NCBI GenBank assembly: GCA_013140805.1
Contig: JABFRW010000070.1
Coordinates: 1 to 45,078 of the forward strand
Reading direction: 5' to 3'
Source of the DNA: Candidatus Eisenbacteria bacterium
GTDB lineage: Bacteria > Eisenbacteria > RBG-16-71-46
Length of the DNA stretch: 45,078 nucleotides
Shown here in pieces: positions 1-9,444 of this stretch (the stretch's first letter is position 1; the number at the start of each line of letters is the position of its first letter). The position numbers and the translations under genes are program-made. A model generated the notes under the pieces. That model saw only the letters and a program-made list of their open reading frames with translations. It was not told where the DNA came from and did no database searches.

Positions 1-2760
1 GCCGACGGCCGGACGCGCGCGCTGGTGCGGGTGCGGGCACTCGACGCGCGCGGCGTGCCGACGGCCGGACGAATGCTCGTGAGTCTCGAGAGCGAACGCG
101 GCGACTGGGAAGGCGGCGACCTGGACCCGACGCGCGCCGGCATGCAGCTCGCGCTCGAGAACGGGGTCGGCGAAGCGGTGCTGGTGTCGCCATCGGATGC
201 CGGTACGGCGCGCCTGCGTGCGAGCGCCGGTTCGCTCGTCACCGAAACCACGCTCGCGTTCCTGCCCGAGTTGCGACCGCTGCTGCTGGTCGGCACGGTC
301 GAAGGCGTGGTGGATCTCGCCACACTCCGCCACGGAGCCGGCGCGCGCGGCGGTCGGCAAGTCGGCTTCGAACGCGCGATCGAGCAGTTTCGAGATGCGA
401 GCGCCGCCGGCGAGGCGTCCGCCAGCGCGCGCGCCTCGGTGTTCGCCAAGGGACGCGTTCACGACGATCTGCTGCTCACACTCGGTTGGGACACCGAACG
501 ATCGAGCGACGAACGGCGCGCCCGCGACCTGGTGCCGGATGAAGGCTATCCGCTGCTCGGCGACGCTTCCGTGCACGGCTACGACGCGCGCTCGACCGGC
601 TACCTGTTCGCACGCATCGAGCGCTCGGGCGCGTGGCTTCAGTACGGCGACTTCTCGCCGCTGGCGGCCGGTTCGCCGCGTCAGCTGGCCGGCTATCAGC
701 GCAGCCTGACCGGCGTCCAGCAGCACCTCGAGAACTCGCGCATGTCGTTCGACGCGTTCAGCTCGCGCGAACGCGCGCGTGCTCAGGTCGAGGAGATCGC
801 GGGACTTGGCACCTCGGGCCCCTATCGTCTCGCGGGCGCTCCGGTGGTGCCCAACAGCGAACACATCGAGATCGTCGTGCGCGATCGCGATCAGCCCGCG
901 GTGGTGCGCAGCGTCAAGAGCTACGCACGATTCGTCGACTACGAGCTGGACGATCAGCGCGGCGAGCTCACGTTCAAGAGCCCGGTGCCGTCGTTCGATT
1001 CGGAGCTGCACCCGGTGTTCGTGCGCGCCAGCTACGAACGTGAAGGCGGCGGCGAGCCGGCGTGGGTGTCGGGGGCGGCCGCCCGCGTCCACGTTCACCC
1101 GAAGCTCGAGCTGGGCGGCAGCTACGTGGACGACCATGACCCGGCGCAACCTTTCGAGCTGCGTGGGCTCACCGCGCTCGGCACCTTCGGGCCCACCCGC
1201 GTCGAGAGCGAGTTCGCGATCGCCGGCACTCCGGGCGGCCGGCGCGGGCCGGGCGGCCGCTTCGAGGTCCAGCACGCCAGCAGTCGCGGTCAGGGACTGT
1301 TCCACGTCGCGATCACCGACTCGACGTTCCAGAACGACAATGCCGGGATCGCACCCGGCCGCGCCGAGGCGGGCCTGCGCTGGAACGCACGGCTCTCGGA
1401 CGCCGCACTGCTGGTCGCCGACGGACTCTATTCCGGTGATCTGCAAGGCGACGCGCGGCGGGCGAGCGTGATGCTCGGCATGAACCGCCGCCTCACGGCG
1501 TTCTCGCGCGGCGAGTTCGGAGTGCGTTTCGCGGACGAGTTCCGCCGCGACTCGAGCGACGATCCGTTCGTCATGGCCCTGCGAGCGAAGACGAGTGCGC
1601 AGTGGCCCACACGCCCCGAACTGGGCGGCTACCTGGAGCTCGAGCAGGACGTGCGCGTGCTCGACCGGCGTCTCGCCGCGGTCGGCGGTGAGTACCGCTT
1701 CGACACCCGCGGACGCGTCTACCTGCGACACGAGATCGCCTCCACGCTGCTCGGTCCCTCGGCGCTCTCGACCACCGATCGCCGCCTCGCCACCGTATTC
1801 GGCGTCGATGCGGCCGTCGCCACCGAGGCGCACGTGTTCAGCGAGTACCGGATCGCGAACGCGCTCGCGGGGCGCGAGGCCGAGGCGGCGTTCGGGCTGC
1901 GCCAGGCGTGGCGGGTCGGCGACGGCTGGCGCCTCTCGCTCGGGTTCGAGCGGCTCAATCCGATCAGCGACGATCGCATCGGGCCCAGCACCGCGTTTAC
2001 GAGCGGCCTCGAAGCGCTCGGCGACACCGCGATCAAGGCCAGCGCACGTTTCGAGCTGCGCTCCTCGCGCGCGAGCGATCGCGCGTTGCTCACCATGGCG
2101 CTCGCGAACCGCATCGACGCCGCGCTCACGCTGCTGGCCCGCAACACGCTCGACTTCGCTGACGAACGCGCGGCCGGCACGCGGGTGCGGGACCGCATGC
2201 AGATCGGGCTCTCGTACCGCCCGGGATTCGCGAACCAATGGGTCGCGCTGTCCCGCTACGAACTCCACTTCGATCGCGGCGCCGGCGTGCTCGGAGCCTC
2301 GGGCGTGGGTGTCGCGGAACCGACCACCGGGATCACCGAGACTCGCGGTGCGCGACGGGTCGCGAACATTCTGTCGCTGCACGCGGCCGGGCCGCTCGAC
2401 GATGCGATCGAGGCCTCGTTCGGCGTCGCCGCCAAGCTCGTCAACGAGCGCTCGGCCGGCTTCGGCGCGAGCAGCCGAGCGCAGTGGATTCATGGCCGGC
2501 TCGCACACGACCTCGGCACCCGCTGGGACGTGGGACTCGCGAGCAGCATGCGATTCGCCGACACGTGGCGCGATCGGCAGTCGAGCTACGGGCTCGAACT
2601 CGGCCGCGATCTGGGCCGCGGCGTGTGGGCGTCACTGGGCTGGAATCACGACGGCTTCGCGGACGCCGACCTGCCCGACGAAGCGTGGACGCGCCAGGGG
2701 CTGTATCTGCGACTGCGCGCCAAGTTCGACGAGTCGATCGTGAACGGAGGCACGCCATGA
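1..2760 (+). CDS. Outer-membrane beta-barrel protein with N-terminal Ig-like domain (5' partial)
   Basis: The frame is open to the first base of the window (it reads A-D-G-R-T-R before the first GTG), so the gene begins upstream; 919 residues are visible. Residues about 1-85 look like a bacterial Ig-like (Big_1/invasin type) domain. A linker with LLLVGTVEGVVDL follows. From about 140 to the end there are alternating amphipathic strands rich in Arg, Tyr and Gly, ending LYLRLRAKF, as expected of a large outer-membrane barrel. Around residues 270-345, GPYRLAGAPVVPNSE, DYELDDQRGELTF and a closing VRASYE resemble the repeated module of SprA-like giant barrels. The stop overlaps the start of the next gene (ATGA), so the two are probably made together. 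The likely role is display or export of that surface protein. Barrel identity is fairly secure; the exact function is unknown. Confidence 0.75.
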   Translation, partial: ADGRTRALVRVRALDARGVPTAGRMLVSLESERGDWEGGDLDPTRAGMQLALENGVGEAVLVSPSDAGTARLRASAGSLVTETTLAFLPELRPLLLVGTVEGVVDLATLRHGAGARGGRQVGFERAIEQFRDASAAGEASASARASVFAKGRVHDDLLLTLGWDTERSSDERRARDLVPDEGYPLLGDASVHGYDARSTGYLFARIERSGAWLQYGDFSPLAAGSPRQLAGYQRSLTGVQQHLENSRMSFDAFSSRERARAQVEEIAGLGTSGPYRLAGAPVVPNSEHIEIVVRDRDQPAVVRSVKSYARFVDYELDDQRGELTFKSPVPSFDSELHPVFVRASYEREGGGEPAWVSGAAARVHVHPKLELGGSYVDDHDPAQPFELRGLTALGTFGPTRVESEFAIAGTPGGRRGPGGRFEVQHASSRGQGLFHVAITDSTFQNDNAGIAPGRAEAGLRWNARLSDAALLVADGLYSGDLQGDARRASVMLGMNRRLTAFSRGEFGVRFADEFRRDSSDDPFVMALRAKTSAQWPTRPELGGYLELEQDVRVLDRRLAAVGGEYRFDTRGRVYLRHEIASTLLGPSALSTTDRRLATVFGVDAAVATEAHVFSEYRIANALAGREAEAAFGLRQAWRVGDGWRLSLGFERLNPISDDRIGPSTAFTSGLEALGDTAIKASARFELRSSRASDRALLTMALANRIDAALTLLARNTLDFADERAAGTRVRDRMQIGLSYRPGFANQWVALSRYELHFDRGAGVLGASGVGVAEPTTGITETRGARRVANILSLHAAGPLDDAIEASFGVAAKLVNERSAGFGASSRAQWIHGRLAHDLGTRWDVGLASSMRFADTWRDRQSSYGLELGRDLGRGVWASLGWNHDGFADADLPDEAWTRQGLYLRLRAKFDESIVNGGTP
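2746..2750 (+). promoter_or_regulatory. Strong ribosome binding site deciding the start of the DUF11 gene
   Basis: GGAGG lies inside the end of the barrel gene, six bases before ATG 2757. The frame is open far upstream, but this site plus the signal peptide that follows fixes the start here. Confidence 0.85.
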
Positions 2761-5700
2761 GAGCGCGCCTCGTGGTCGCGGCGCTGGTGTTCGGCACGAT
2801 CGGCGCGCTCGTCGCGCCGCCATCTCTCGTGCACGCGCAAATCGTCCGCGCGTTCGGCACGCGCTTCACCGCCAACACCAACGGCGACGTCACGCTGATC
2901 GGCAACACGCTGATGAGCTGCAACGGCGGCGGCACCTGCACGAACGGTCGCAACGGCACCGGCGCCTCGCTCAACAACAACGACTTCACCATGACCTACG
3001 TCGACGTGGATGGCGACGGCACCACCACCAGCTCGAGCACCGCCACGCTCACCCTGCCGGCCGGCGCCACCGTGCTGTGGGCGGGGCTCTACTGGAGCGG
3101 CAATTCGAACGCCGCGGCACGCAATCAGTGTCGCTTCTCGACTCCGGTCGCGGCGTACGCCACGCAGACCGCGACTCAGCTCGATGCGAGCGGCACCGTC
3201 TACCAGGGATTTCGTGAGGTCACCGCGCTGGTGCAGGCGGGCGGCAACGGCCTCTATCGCGTCGCGAACGTGCAATCGACCAACAACACCACGAACGTGT
3301 TCGCCGGCTGGGGACTCGTCGTGGCCTATGGCCTCGCGACGGATCCGCCGCGCAACCTGGTGGTCTTCGACGGCTACGCGCAGGTCGCCCCCGGTGCAAC
3401 CGTCGCGCTGACCGTGAACGGCTTCGTGACGCCGCCCGCCGGCGCCGTCAACTCACGGCTCGGCGTGCTGGCCGGCGAAGGCGATCGCGGCTTCACCGGC
3501 GATCGCTTCCAGCTCAACAGCACGATCCTGAGCGACGGCGCCAATCCCGCCGACAATTTCTTCAACAGCTCGGTGAGCCGCCTCGGCGCCAACGTGACGA
3601 CCAAGAATCCGAACTACGTGAATCAGCTCGGCTGGGACGTCGACCTGATCAGCGCGAACGGTGTGCTTCCGAACAACGCCACCTCCGCCACCATCACGCT
3701 CAGCTCGGTCGACGATCGCTACTACCCCGGCGTCGTCACCTTCGCGACCGACCTCTACGCGCCGGTGGTGAGCGGCAACGCGTTCCAGAAGCGCGTCACC
3801 GACCTGAACGGCGGCGCCGCACAACCCGGCGACGTGCTCGAATACACCCTGCAGCTGCGCAACCTGGGCAACGACAACGCGACCCAGCTGGTGGCGCGTG
3901 ACACGCTGCCCGCCAACTCCACCTACGTGCCGGGCTCGATCGTGGTGGTGAGCGGCGCGAATGCGGGTGCCAAGAGCGACGCGACCGGAGACGATCAGGC
4001 CGAGTACGAAGCGGCCTCGCGCCGGGTCACGGTGCGGCTCGGCAGCGGCGCGACCGCGGCCGCGGGCGGCACACTGGCGCCCACCGTTGCAACCAGCGTG
4101 CGATTTCGAATCCGCATCAACGTCCCGACCCCGAGCGCCGATCTGGTTTCGAATCAGGCCTCGAACAGCTTCATCGCACAACAGATCGGCGCGGCACTCA
4201 CGGCTCGCAGCGACTCCGACACGCTGACCGCCGGCGATCAACCCGCGGTCGTCACCGTCGATGCCCCGCGCATCGCCGGCACGGTGTTCGAGGACGTGAA
4301 CTATGGCGGCGGCGCCGGTCGCAGCCTGATCGCCGCGGCCGGGGTGGTGCGACCCGGGGCGCGCGTCGAGCTGTACGACGCGGCCGGCAACTTCGCGCAA
4401 GGCGCGATCACCGATGCCGCGGGGCTCTTCACATTCGACGGCTGGTCGCCCGGCTCCTATCAAGTGCGCGTGGTCAGCTCGACCGTGCTGTCCTCGCGCA
4501 CCGGCGCGGTGGCGGGGCTGCTGCCGGTGCAGACCTTTCGGACCACGGCGGCCGCAGGCACGGCACTCGCCGACGTGAATCGCGTAGGTGGAGAGTCTCC
4601 CTGGCTGCCCGACGCGGCGCCCAATCTGACCGCGCAGACGCTCGGAGCACTGACGTCCGCGAGCGCCACGCCGCACTCGCTCGCACCGGTCACGCTCGGC
4701 ACTGCCGATCTCGCCGGGCTCGACTTCGGATTCAACTTCGACACCGTGGTTCACGCGCGCGACGTCGGGCAGGGCAGTCTTGCGCAGTTCCTGATCAACG
4801 CGAACGCGCTCGGCAACGGGGGACTCGCGCAATCGGGACTCACGGCCGGCACCGAGCACAGCCTGTTCATGGTCAGCGATGGCGCCGTCCACCCGGGGCT
4901 GCGAGCGGGGCTGCCGAATCTCCTGAGCGGCGGCGTGGTGCGCATCGCGGTGGTCACGGTACTCCCCTCGATCACGGGCGCCTTCACCCGCATCGACGGC
5001 GCGACCCAGAGCGCCAACGTCGGCAACGCGCTTGCGGGCAGCATCGGCGCCGGCGGCACCGTCGGCGTGGACGGCCTGACGCTGCCGTCACTCGCGCGGC
5101 CCGAAGTCGCGATCGTCGACAGCAGCGGCCAGGCGATCGGACTCGACGTGCAGGGCACCGACGTGACGATCGCGAATCTCGCCATCTACGGCTTCGGGCT
5201 CGCGAGCGGCAGCGACGCGAGCGCGGACGTGCGCGTGGGGGCTGCTGCTTCCCGGACACGCATTTCGGACTGCGCGATCGGCGCGACCGCCTCCTCGTTC
5301 TCCGATCCTGGTGCCGCGGCCCGCTCGGCCGGTGACCACCTGCGGGTGCTGGGCGCCGACGACGGCGTGATCGAACGGTGTTTGGTCGGATTCGGCGCCG
5401 GCAACGGCATCGCCTTGAATGGTGGCTCGGACCGGTGGCTGATCGATGCGTGCGAGATCCGCGGCAATGCGATCGGTACCGGTGCCCGCAACGGCGTGAG
5501 TCTCGAGAGCGCGACCACCACCACGATTCGCGGCTGCGCAATTCTCGCGCATCACGGCGCGGGCGTTGACGCGGTCGGTGCGGGTGGAAGTCACACGGTC
5601 GAGAACTGCACCGTCGATGGCAACGGCAACGGAATCACCGCCGGCACCGAGACGCCGGGCCTGCGCATGAGCGGCAACGGCAATCGAGTGGATCGCAATC

Positions 5701-7697
5701 GGCTCACGAACAATTACGGCGCCGGAATCCTGGTGAGCGCGACCGCAAGCGGCAATACGATCACGCGCAATCGCATGAGCGGTAACGGCACCCTCACCAA
5801 TTCAGGCGGCGGCGCTGCGAGCAATCAGCTCGGCATCGATCTGCTGGCAGCGGCCGACAATGCGGCCGCCGGCACCACGCCCTATCGAACCCGCAATGAC
5901 CTGAACGACGCCGACGCGGGAGCGAACGGCCTCCTGAACTTTCCGGTCATTCACAGCGCGGTGCTCGCGAACGGGCAGTTCACGCTGACCGGCTGGGCGC
6001 GGCCCGGCTCGACGATCGAAGTGTTCGTCGCCGCCGTCGACCCGTCCGGATTCGGCGAGGGCGACAGTTACGTGGGTACGTTCGTCGAGGGCTCGGGGGC
6101 GGATCTCGACGGCTCGAGCTTCGTCTACGGCCCGATCGTCAATGGCATCGATCAGGGCAGCGACAACACCAACCGCTTCCGCTTCACGGTCGCGGTTCCC
6201 GGCGGGGTCGGCCCCGGCGTTCGGCTGACCGCGACCGCGACGGTCGCGAGCAACACCTCGGAGTTCTCGGGTCTCGTCTCGGTGACCGCGGGCGTCGCGC
6301 TGAGCGGCTTCGGCTACGCCGATGCCGACCACGACGCACAGAAAGATGCGAGCGAGAACGGCAGCGGACTCACGCTGTGGGCCAAGCTGATCTCGGTTGC
6401 GAGCCCCGCTTCAGCACTCGACGTGGTGAGCGTCGACGCGGTGAGCGGCGCCTACGCCTTCGGGTTCGTCACCAGTGGTGCGTGGAACGTGGTGCTCGAC
6501 GACAATGCCAGTGCGACCGACGTCTCGGCGACCGCGCCCGCGGGGCGACTGCTCACCGAAGCGCCGAGCGGCAGCCGGCTCGTGAACGTGGCGACCTCCG
6601 ACGTGGCGAATCAGAACTTCGGGCTGTGGTTCGGCAGCCGCGCGAGCGGCCGGGTGTTCCGGGACGACGGCACGGCTGGCGGCATCCCGAATGACGGCGT
6701 CGCTCAGCCCGGTGAACCCGGGATCAGCAGCGCGTGCGTGCGGGCCGTGCACACCGCGTGTCCCGGCGGGCAGTGCGACAGCACGCTGTCGGACGCCGCG
6801 GGCGGCTTCACGCTGTGGTGGCCGGCGAGTGCGGCCACTCCCGGCGCGCGCATCGTGGAGGTCAATCCAGTGACGTGGCTCTCGACCGGCGGGACCGGCG
6901 GCACGAGCGGCGGCACCTACGCGCGCGCGACCGACGCGATCACCCATACGCCCGTGAATGGACTGGAGGTCACCGCGCTCGGATTCGGTGACGTGCCGCC
7001 GAACCAGCTCGTCGCGCCGGGGCTCGGCGCCGGTGTGGCCGGATCGAGCGTCGCCTACGCGCACACCTTTACGGCAGGCAGCACCGGCAGTGTGAGCTTC
7101 GGGGCGACGCAGAGCGCATCACCACCTCTGCCCGGCTGGGGATGGACGCTGATTCGCGATCTCGACTGCGACGGCGTGGTCGACCCCGGCGAGCCCGCGA
7201 TCACCTCGCCGCTCGCGCTCGCGACCGGACAGGTGATGTGCCTGGTCCTGCGCCACGCGACTCCGAACGGCGCTCCGGCCGGCGCGGCCGAACTCGTGAC
7301 GCTCAGCGCCAGCATGAGCTACGTGAATGCGGCGCCGATCCTCGTGAGCGAGGTGCAGACCAGCGATCGCACCACTGTGATCGACGCCGGCGCATTGCGG
7401 CTCGCCAAGTCCGTCGACCTGGCGAACGCGCGGCCCGGTGACGTGCTGACCTACACCATCACGTACACGAACCTGGGCCCCGCTCCGCTCAGCTCGATCG
7501 TGATCAACGACGCGACACCCGCCTGGACGACTTTCGACTCGGGCGGTTGCGGAGCACTCGGCAGCGGATTGTCGGGTTGCGGGCTGACCGTCTCGCCGGC
7601 GGTCGGGGCGGCAGGCGCGGTGCGATGGACGCTGACCGGTGCGCTCGCTCCCGGTGCGAGCGGCAGTGTGACCTTTCGGGTACGCGTCGGCGCCTGA
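2757..7697 (+). CDS. Large secreted surface protein with DUF11, SdrD-B-like and beta-helix domains
   Basis: The product is 1646 aa. Residues 1-27 form an SPase I signal peptide (cut after VHA, before QIV). An Asn/Thr-rich N-terminal module contains LPAGATVLWAGLYWSG. A DUF11-type domain lies at about 336-498, with GDVLEYTLQLRNLGN and DTLPANSTYVPGS. An SdrD-B/Cna-B-like domain follows at about 500-590. Right-handed beta-helix repeats run from about 790 to 1025 (N-G-I, G-N-x-I patterns). Two more SdrD-like domains lie at about 1180-1294 and 1296-1418, and a final DUF11 domain at about 1541-1646 contains GDVLTYTITYTNLGP. There is no LPXTG, no C-terminal helix and no FlgD-like sorting module, so anchoring or export may depend on the coupled barrel gene. 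Such proteins are usually adhesive or structural surface proteins; no ligand can be inferred. Confidence 0.85.
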   Translation: MRARLVVAALVFGTIGALVAPPSLVHAQIVRAFGTRFTANTNGDVTLIGNTLMSCNGGGTCTNGRNGTGASLNNNDFTMTYVDVDGDGTTTSSSTATLTLPAGATVLWAGLYWSGNSNAAARNQCRFSTPVAAYATQTATQLDASGTVYQGFREVTALVQAGGNGLYRVANVQSTNNTTNVFAGWGLVVAYGLATDPPRNLVVFDGYAQVAPGATVALTVNGFVTPPAGAVNSRLGVLAGEGDRGFTGDRFQLNSTILSDGANPADNFFNSSVSRLGANVTTKNPNYVNQLGWDVDLISANGVLPNNATSATITLSSVDDRYYPGVVTFATDLYAPVVSGNAFQKRVTDLNGGAAQPGDVLEYTLQLRNLGNDNATQLVARDTLPANSTYVPGSIVVVSGANAGAKSDATGDDQAEYEAASRRVTVRLGSGATAAAGGTLAPTVATSVRFRIRINVPTPSADLVSNQASNSFIAQQIGAALTARSDSDTLTAGDQPAVVTVDAPRIAGTVFEDVNYGGGAGRSLIAAAGVVRPGARVELYDAAGNFAQGAITDAAGLFTFDGWSPGSYQVRVVSSTVLSSRTGAVAGLLPVQTFRTTAAAGTALADVNRVGGESPWLPDAAPNLTAQTLGALTSASATPHSLAPVTLGTADLAGLDFGFNFDTVVHARDVGQGSLAQFLINANALGNGGLAQSGLTAGTEHSLFMVSDGAVHPGLRAGLPNLLSGGVVRIAVVTVLPSITGAFTRIDGATQSANVGNALAGSIGAGGTVGVDGLTLPSLARPEVAIVDSSGQAIGLDVQGTDVTIANLAIYGFGLASGSDASADVRVGAAASRTRISDCAIGATASSFSDPGAAARSAGDHLRVLGADDGVIERCLVGFGAGNGIALNGGSDRWLIDACEIRGNAIGTGARNGVSLESATTTTIRGCAILAHHGAGVDAVGAGGSHTVENCTVDGNGNGITAGTETPGLRMSGNGNRVDRNRLTNNYGAGILVSATASGNTITRNRMSGNGTLTNSGGGAASNQLGIDLLAAADNAAAGTTPYRTRNDLNDADAGANGLLNFPVIHSAVLANGQFTLTGWARPGSTIEVFVAAVDPSGFGEGDSYVGTFVEGSGADLDGSSFVYGPIVNGIDQGSDNTNRFRFTVAVPGGVGPGVRLTATATVASNTSEFSGLVSVTAGVALSGFGYADADHDAQKDASENGSGLTLWAKLISVASPASALDVVSVDAVSGAYAFGFVTSGAWNVVLDDNASATDVSATAPAGRLLTEAPSGSRLVNVATSDVANQNFGLWFGSRASGRVFRDDGTAGGIPNDGVAQPGEPGISSACVRAVHTACPGGQCDSTLSDAAGGFTLWWPASAATPGARIVEVNPVTWLSTGGTGGTSGGTYARATDAITHTPVNGLEVTALGFGDVPPNQLVAPGLGAGVAGSSVAYAHTFTAGSTGSVSFGATQSASPPLPGWGWTLIRDLDCDGVVDPGEPAITSPLALATGQVMCLVLRHATPNGAPAGAAELVTLSASMSYVNAAPILVSEVQTSDRTTVIDAGALRLAKSVDLANARPGDVLTYTITYTNLGPAPLSSIVINDATPAWTTFDSGGCGALGSGLSGCGLTVSPAVGAAGAVRWTLTGALAPGASGSVTFRVRVGA

Positions 7698-7782
7698 CCT
7701 CGGGCGCATGACTCATCGGCTATTCTCTCGCCGCCGACTGTGATTCCGCCCGCATCCGCCGCGCTTCGCGTGAGGATTCCCG

Positions 7783-9315
7783 ATGACGCAGGATTCGAAC
7801 GCCGCCGACTCCACTTCGCCGCTCGATCCGCCCGCCGATCGAGTCGCGCACTGGGGCCACGCCACGGTCGATGCGATGTCGCGCTACGTCGCCACCCTGC
7901 GCGAGCGCCCGGTCCATCAGCCGACCACTGCGGCTCGGATTCGCGAGCGGCTCGACTCGGCGCTGCCGCAAGGCCCCGCCGACTTCGATGAGGTGCTCCG
8001 CACCTTTCACGAAGTGATGGTGCCGATGAGCCGCCACAGCGGGCATCCGCGCATGTTCGGCTACGTGCAGTCGCCGGGTACCCCGGTCGCCGCACTCGCC
8101 GATTTCATCGCCTCGACGCTCAATTCAAACGTCACGGCGTGGCGCTCGGCGCCGGCCGCGGCCGAAATCGAGAGACTCTCGATCGACTGGATCCGGCAGA
8201 TCCTCGGTGTCGAGTCGGGTGCCGCCGGCCTGTTCGTGAGCGGCGGCTCGATGGCGAATCTCACCGCGCTCGCGACCGCCCGGCGCGCGAAGGCGAGCAC
8301 CGATGTGGCGCGCGCGGGCGCACGCTCCGAACCTCGTGCGATGCGGCTCTATGCGTCGGCCGAGACCCACCACTCGATCGCCAAGGCGGCGGCGCTGCTC
8401 GGGATCGGCGCCGACCACGTGCGCTTGATCGAGGTCGACGAGCGCTCTCGCGTTCGAGTCGACGAACTGATCGACCGCATCGAGGAGGACGTGCGCGAGG
8501 GGTACCTGCCGTTTTGCGTGGTGGCGAATGCCGGCACGGTGGCGACCGGCGCGATCGACCCGCTCGAGACGCTGGCCGAAGTGGCGCGACGCTTCGGGCT
8601 GTGGCTCCACGTCGACGCGAGCTACGGCGGCTTCGCGGCACTCGCGCCGTCGGTTCGGCAACGGTTCGTGGGATTGCGCGAAGCCGATTCGATCGCGCTC
8701 GACCCCCACAAGTGGCTGTACCTTCCGATCGATTGCGGCTGCGTGCTGTTTCGTGACCCCTCCACCGCGCGCGCCACGTTCGCCCACGACGCCGAGTACA
8801 CCCGCGTCATGGAGCGCGATCCCGACCAAACCTTCGCATTCTGGGACTACGGCCCCGAACTGTCACGGCGGTTCCGCGCGCTCAAGGTGTGGGCCCTGCT
8901 CCGCTGTGTCGGCGTGCGCGCGCTCGGCGAGGCGATCGAGGCGAATATCGACTGCGCCCGCCACTTCGAACGTCTCGTCGAAGCGAGCGAGGACTTCGAG
9001 ATGCTCGCTCCGGTCGAGCTTTCGATCTTCTGCTTTCGCTACGTGCCGGCCGCGATGCGCATGGCGCTCGACCGCTCCGATGCGGTCGAGCGTGCGCGGC
9101 TCGATCGGGAACTCGATGCGTTGAATGAGCGACTGCTGGTGGCGCTGCAGCGCGACGGCAGCTCCTACCTGTCGAACGCCGGCCTCGGCGGGCGCTTCAG
9201 CCTGCGTGGATGCGTGCTCAACTACCGCACGACGCGGCGCGACATGGAGATCCTGCTCGCCGACCTGCGTCGCGTCGCGAGCGGCATCCGTCGTGAAGCA
9301 CCCGACTCCTGCTGA
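7783..9315 (+). CDS. Group II pyridoxal-phosphate-dependent decarboxylase
   Basis: The product is 510 aa, of the aromatic-L-amino-acid/glutamate decarboxylase superfamily. The PLP Schiff-base lysine is K310 in DPHKWLYLP. D278 in HVDASYGGF should pair with the pyridine nitrogen. H196-H197 in ETHHSIAKAA should stack on the cofactor. The conserved FVSGGSMANLTAL segment binds phosphate. The family removes the alpha-carboxylate from amino acids such as tryptophan, tyrosine, DOPA or glutamate; the substrate cannot be read from the sequence. Start ATG 7783 is preceded by a weak AGGA. A possible -10 box TATTCT lies at 7721-7726, in the 85-bp gap after the surface gene, suggesting its own promoter. 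It is a soluble cytoplasmic enzyme. Confidence 0.9.
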   Translation: MTQDSNAADSTSPLDPPADRVAHWGHATVDAMSRYVATLRERPVHQPTTAARIRERLDSALPQGPADFDEVLRTFHEVMVPMSRHSGHPRMFGYVQSPGTPVAALADFIASTLNSNVTAWRSAPAAAEIERLSIDWIRQILGVESGAAGLFVSGGSMANLTALATARRAKASTDVARAGARSEPRAMRLYASAETHHSIAKAAALLGIGADHVRLIEVDERSRVRVDELIDRIEEDVREGYLPFCVVANAGTVATGAIDPLETLAEVARRFGLWLHVDASYGGFAALAPSVRQRFVGLREADSIALDPHKWLYLPIDCGCVLFRDPSTARATFAHDAEYTRVMERDPDQTFAFWDYGPELSRRFRALKVWALLRCVGVRALGEAIEANIDCARHFERLVEASEDFEMLAPVELSIFCFRYVPAAMRMALDRSDAVERARLDRELDALNERLLVALQRDGSSYLSNAGLGGRFSLRGCVLNYRTTRRDMEILLADLRRVASGIRREAPDSC

Positions 9316-9444
9316 TCACAGTGACCGGCAGCTCGTCTTCGTCGAGTTCGACGTTGGCAACGTCCGCAAAACGCTGCAACCTGTGTCGTGAGCGGCCCGT
9401 AGGGCCCACGTTCGGATCATTCCCTTCGAAACCACGAGGCGTTC
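9316..9444. other. Intergenic region with short inverted repeats
   Basis: This 129-bp spacer lies between the decarboxylase and the serine hydrolase. It holds TCAC-A-GTGA (9316-9324), a perfect 6-bp hairpin GACGTT-GGC-AACGTC (9350-9364) and GGCCC-GTA-GGGCC near 9393. None is followed by a T run, so a classical intrinsic terminator is not evident. They may be chance in GC-rich DNA or operator-like. Confidence 0.25.

Noticed and set aside
2238-2756. Upstream in-frame extension of the DUF11 gene
   Set aside because: It overlaps the barrel gene in another frame, is Arg-rich, and the GGAGG plus signal peptide fix the start at 2757.
3453-4892. 479-codon minus-strand open frame in the DUF11 gene
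   Set aside because: No recognisable domain and no ribosome binding site; opposite to a protein with signal peptide and conserved domains.
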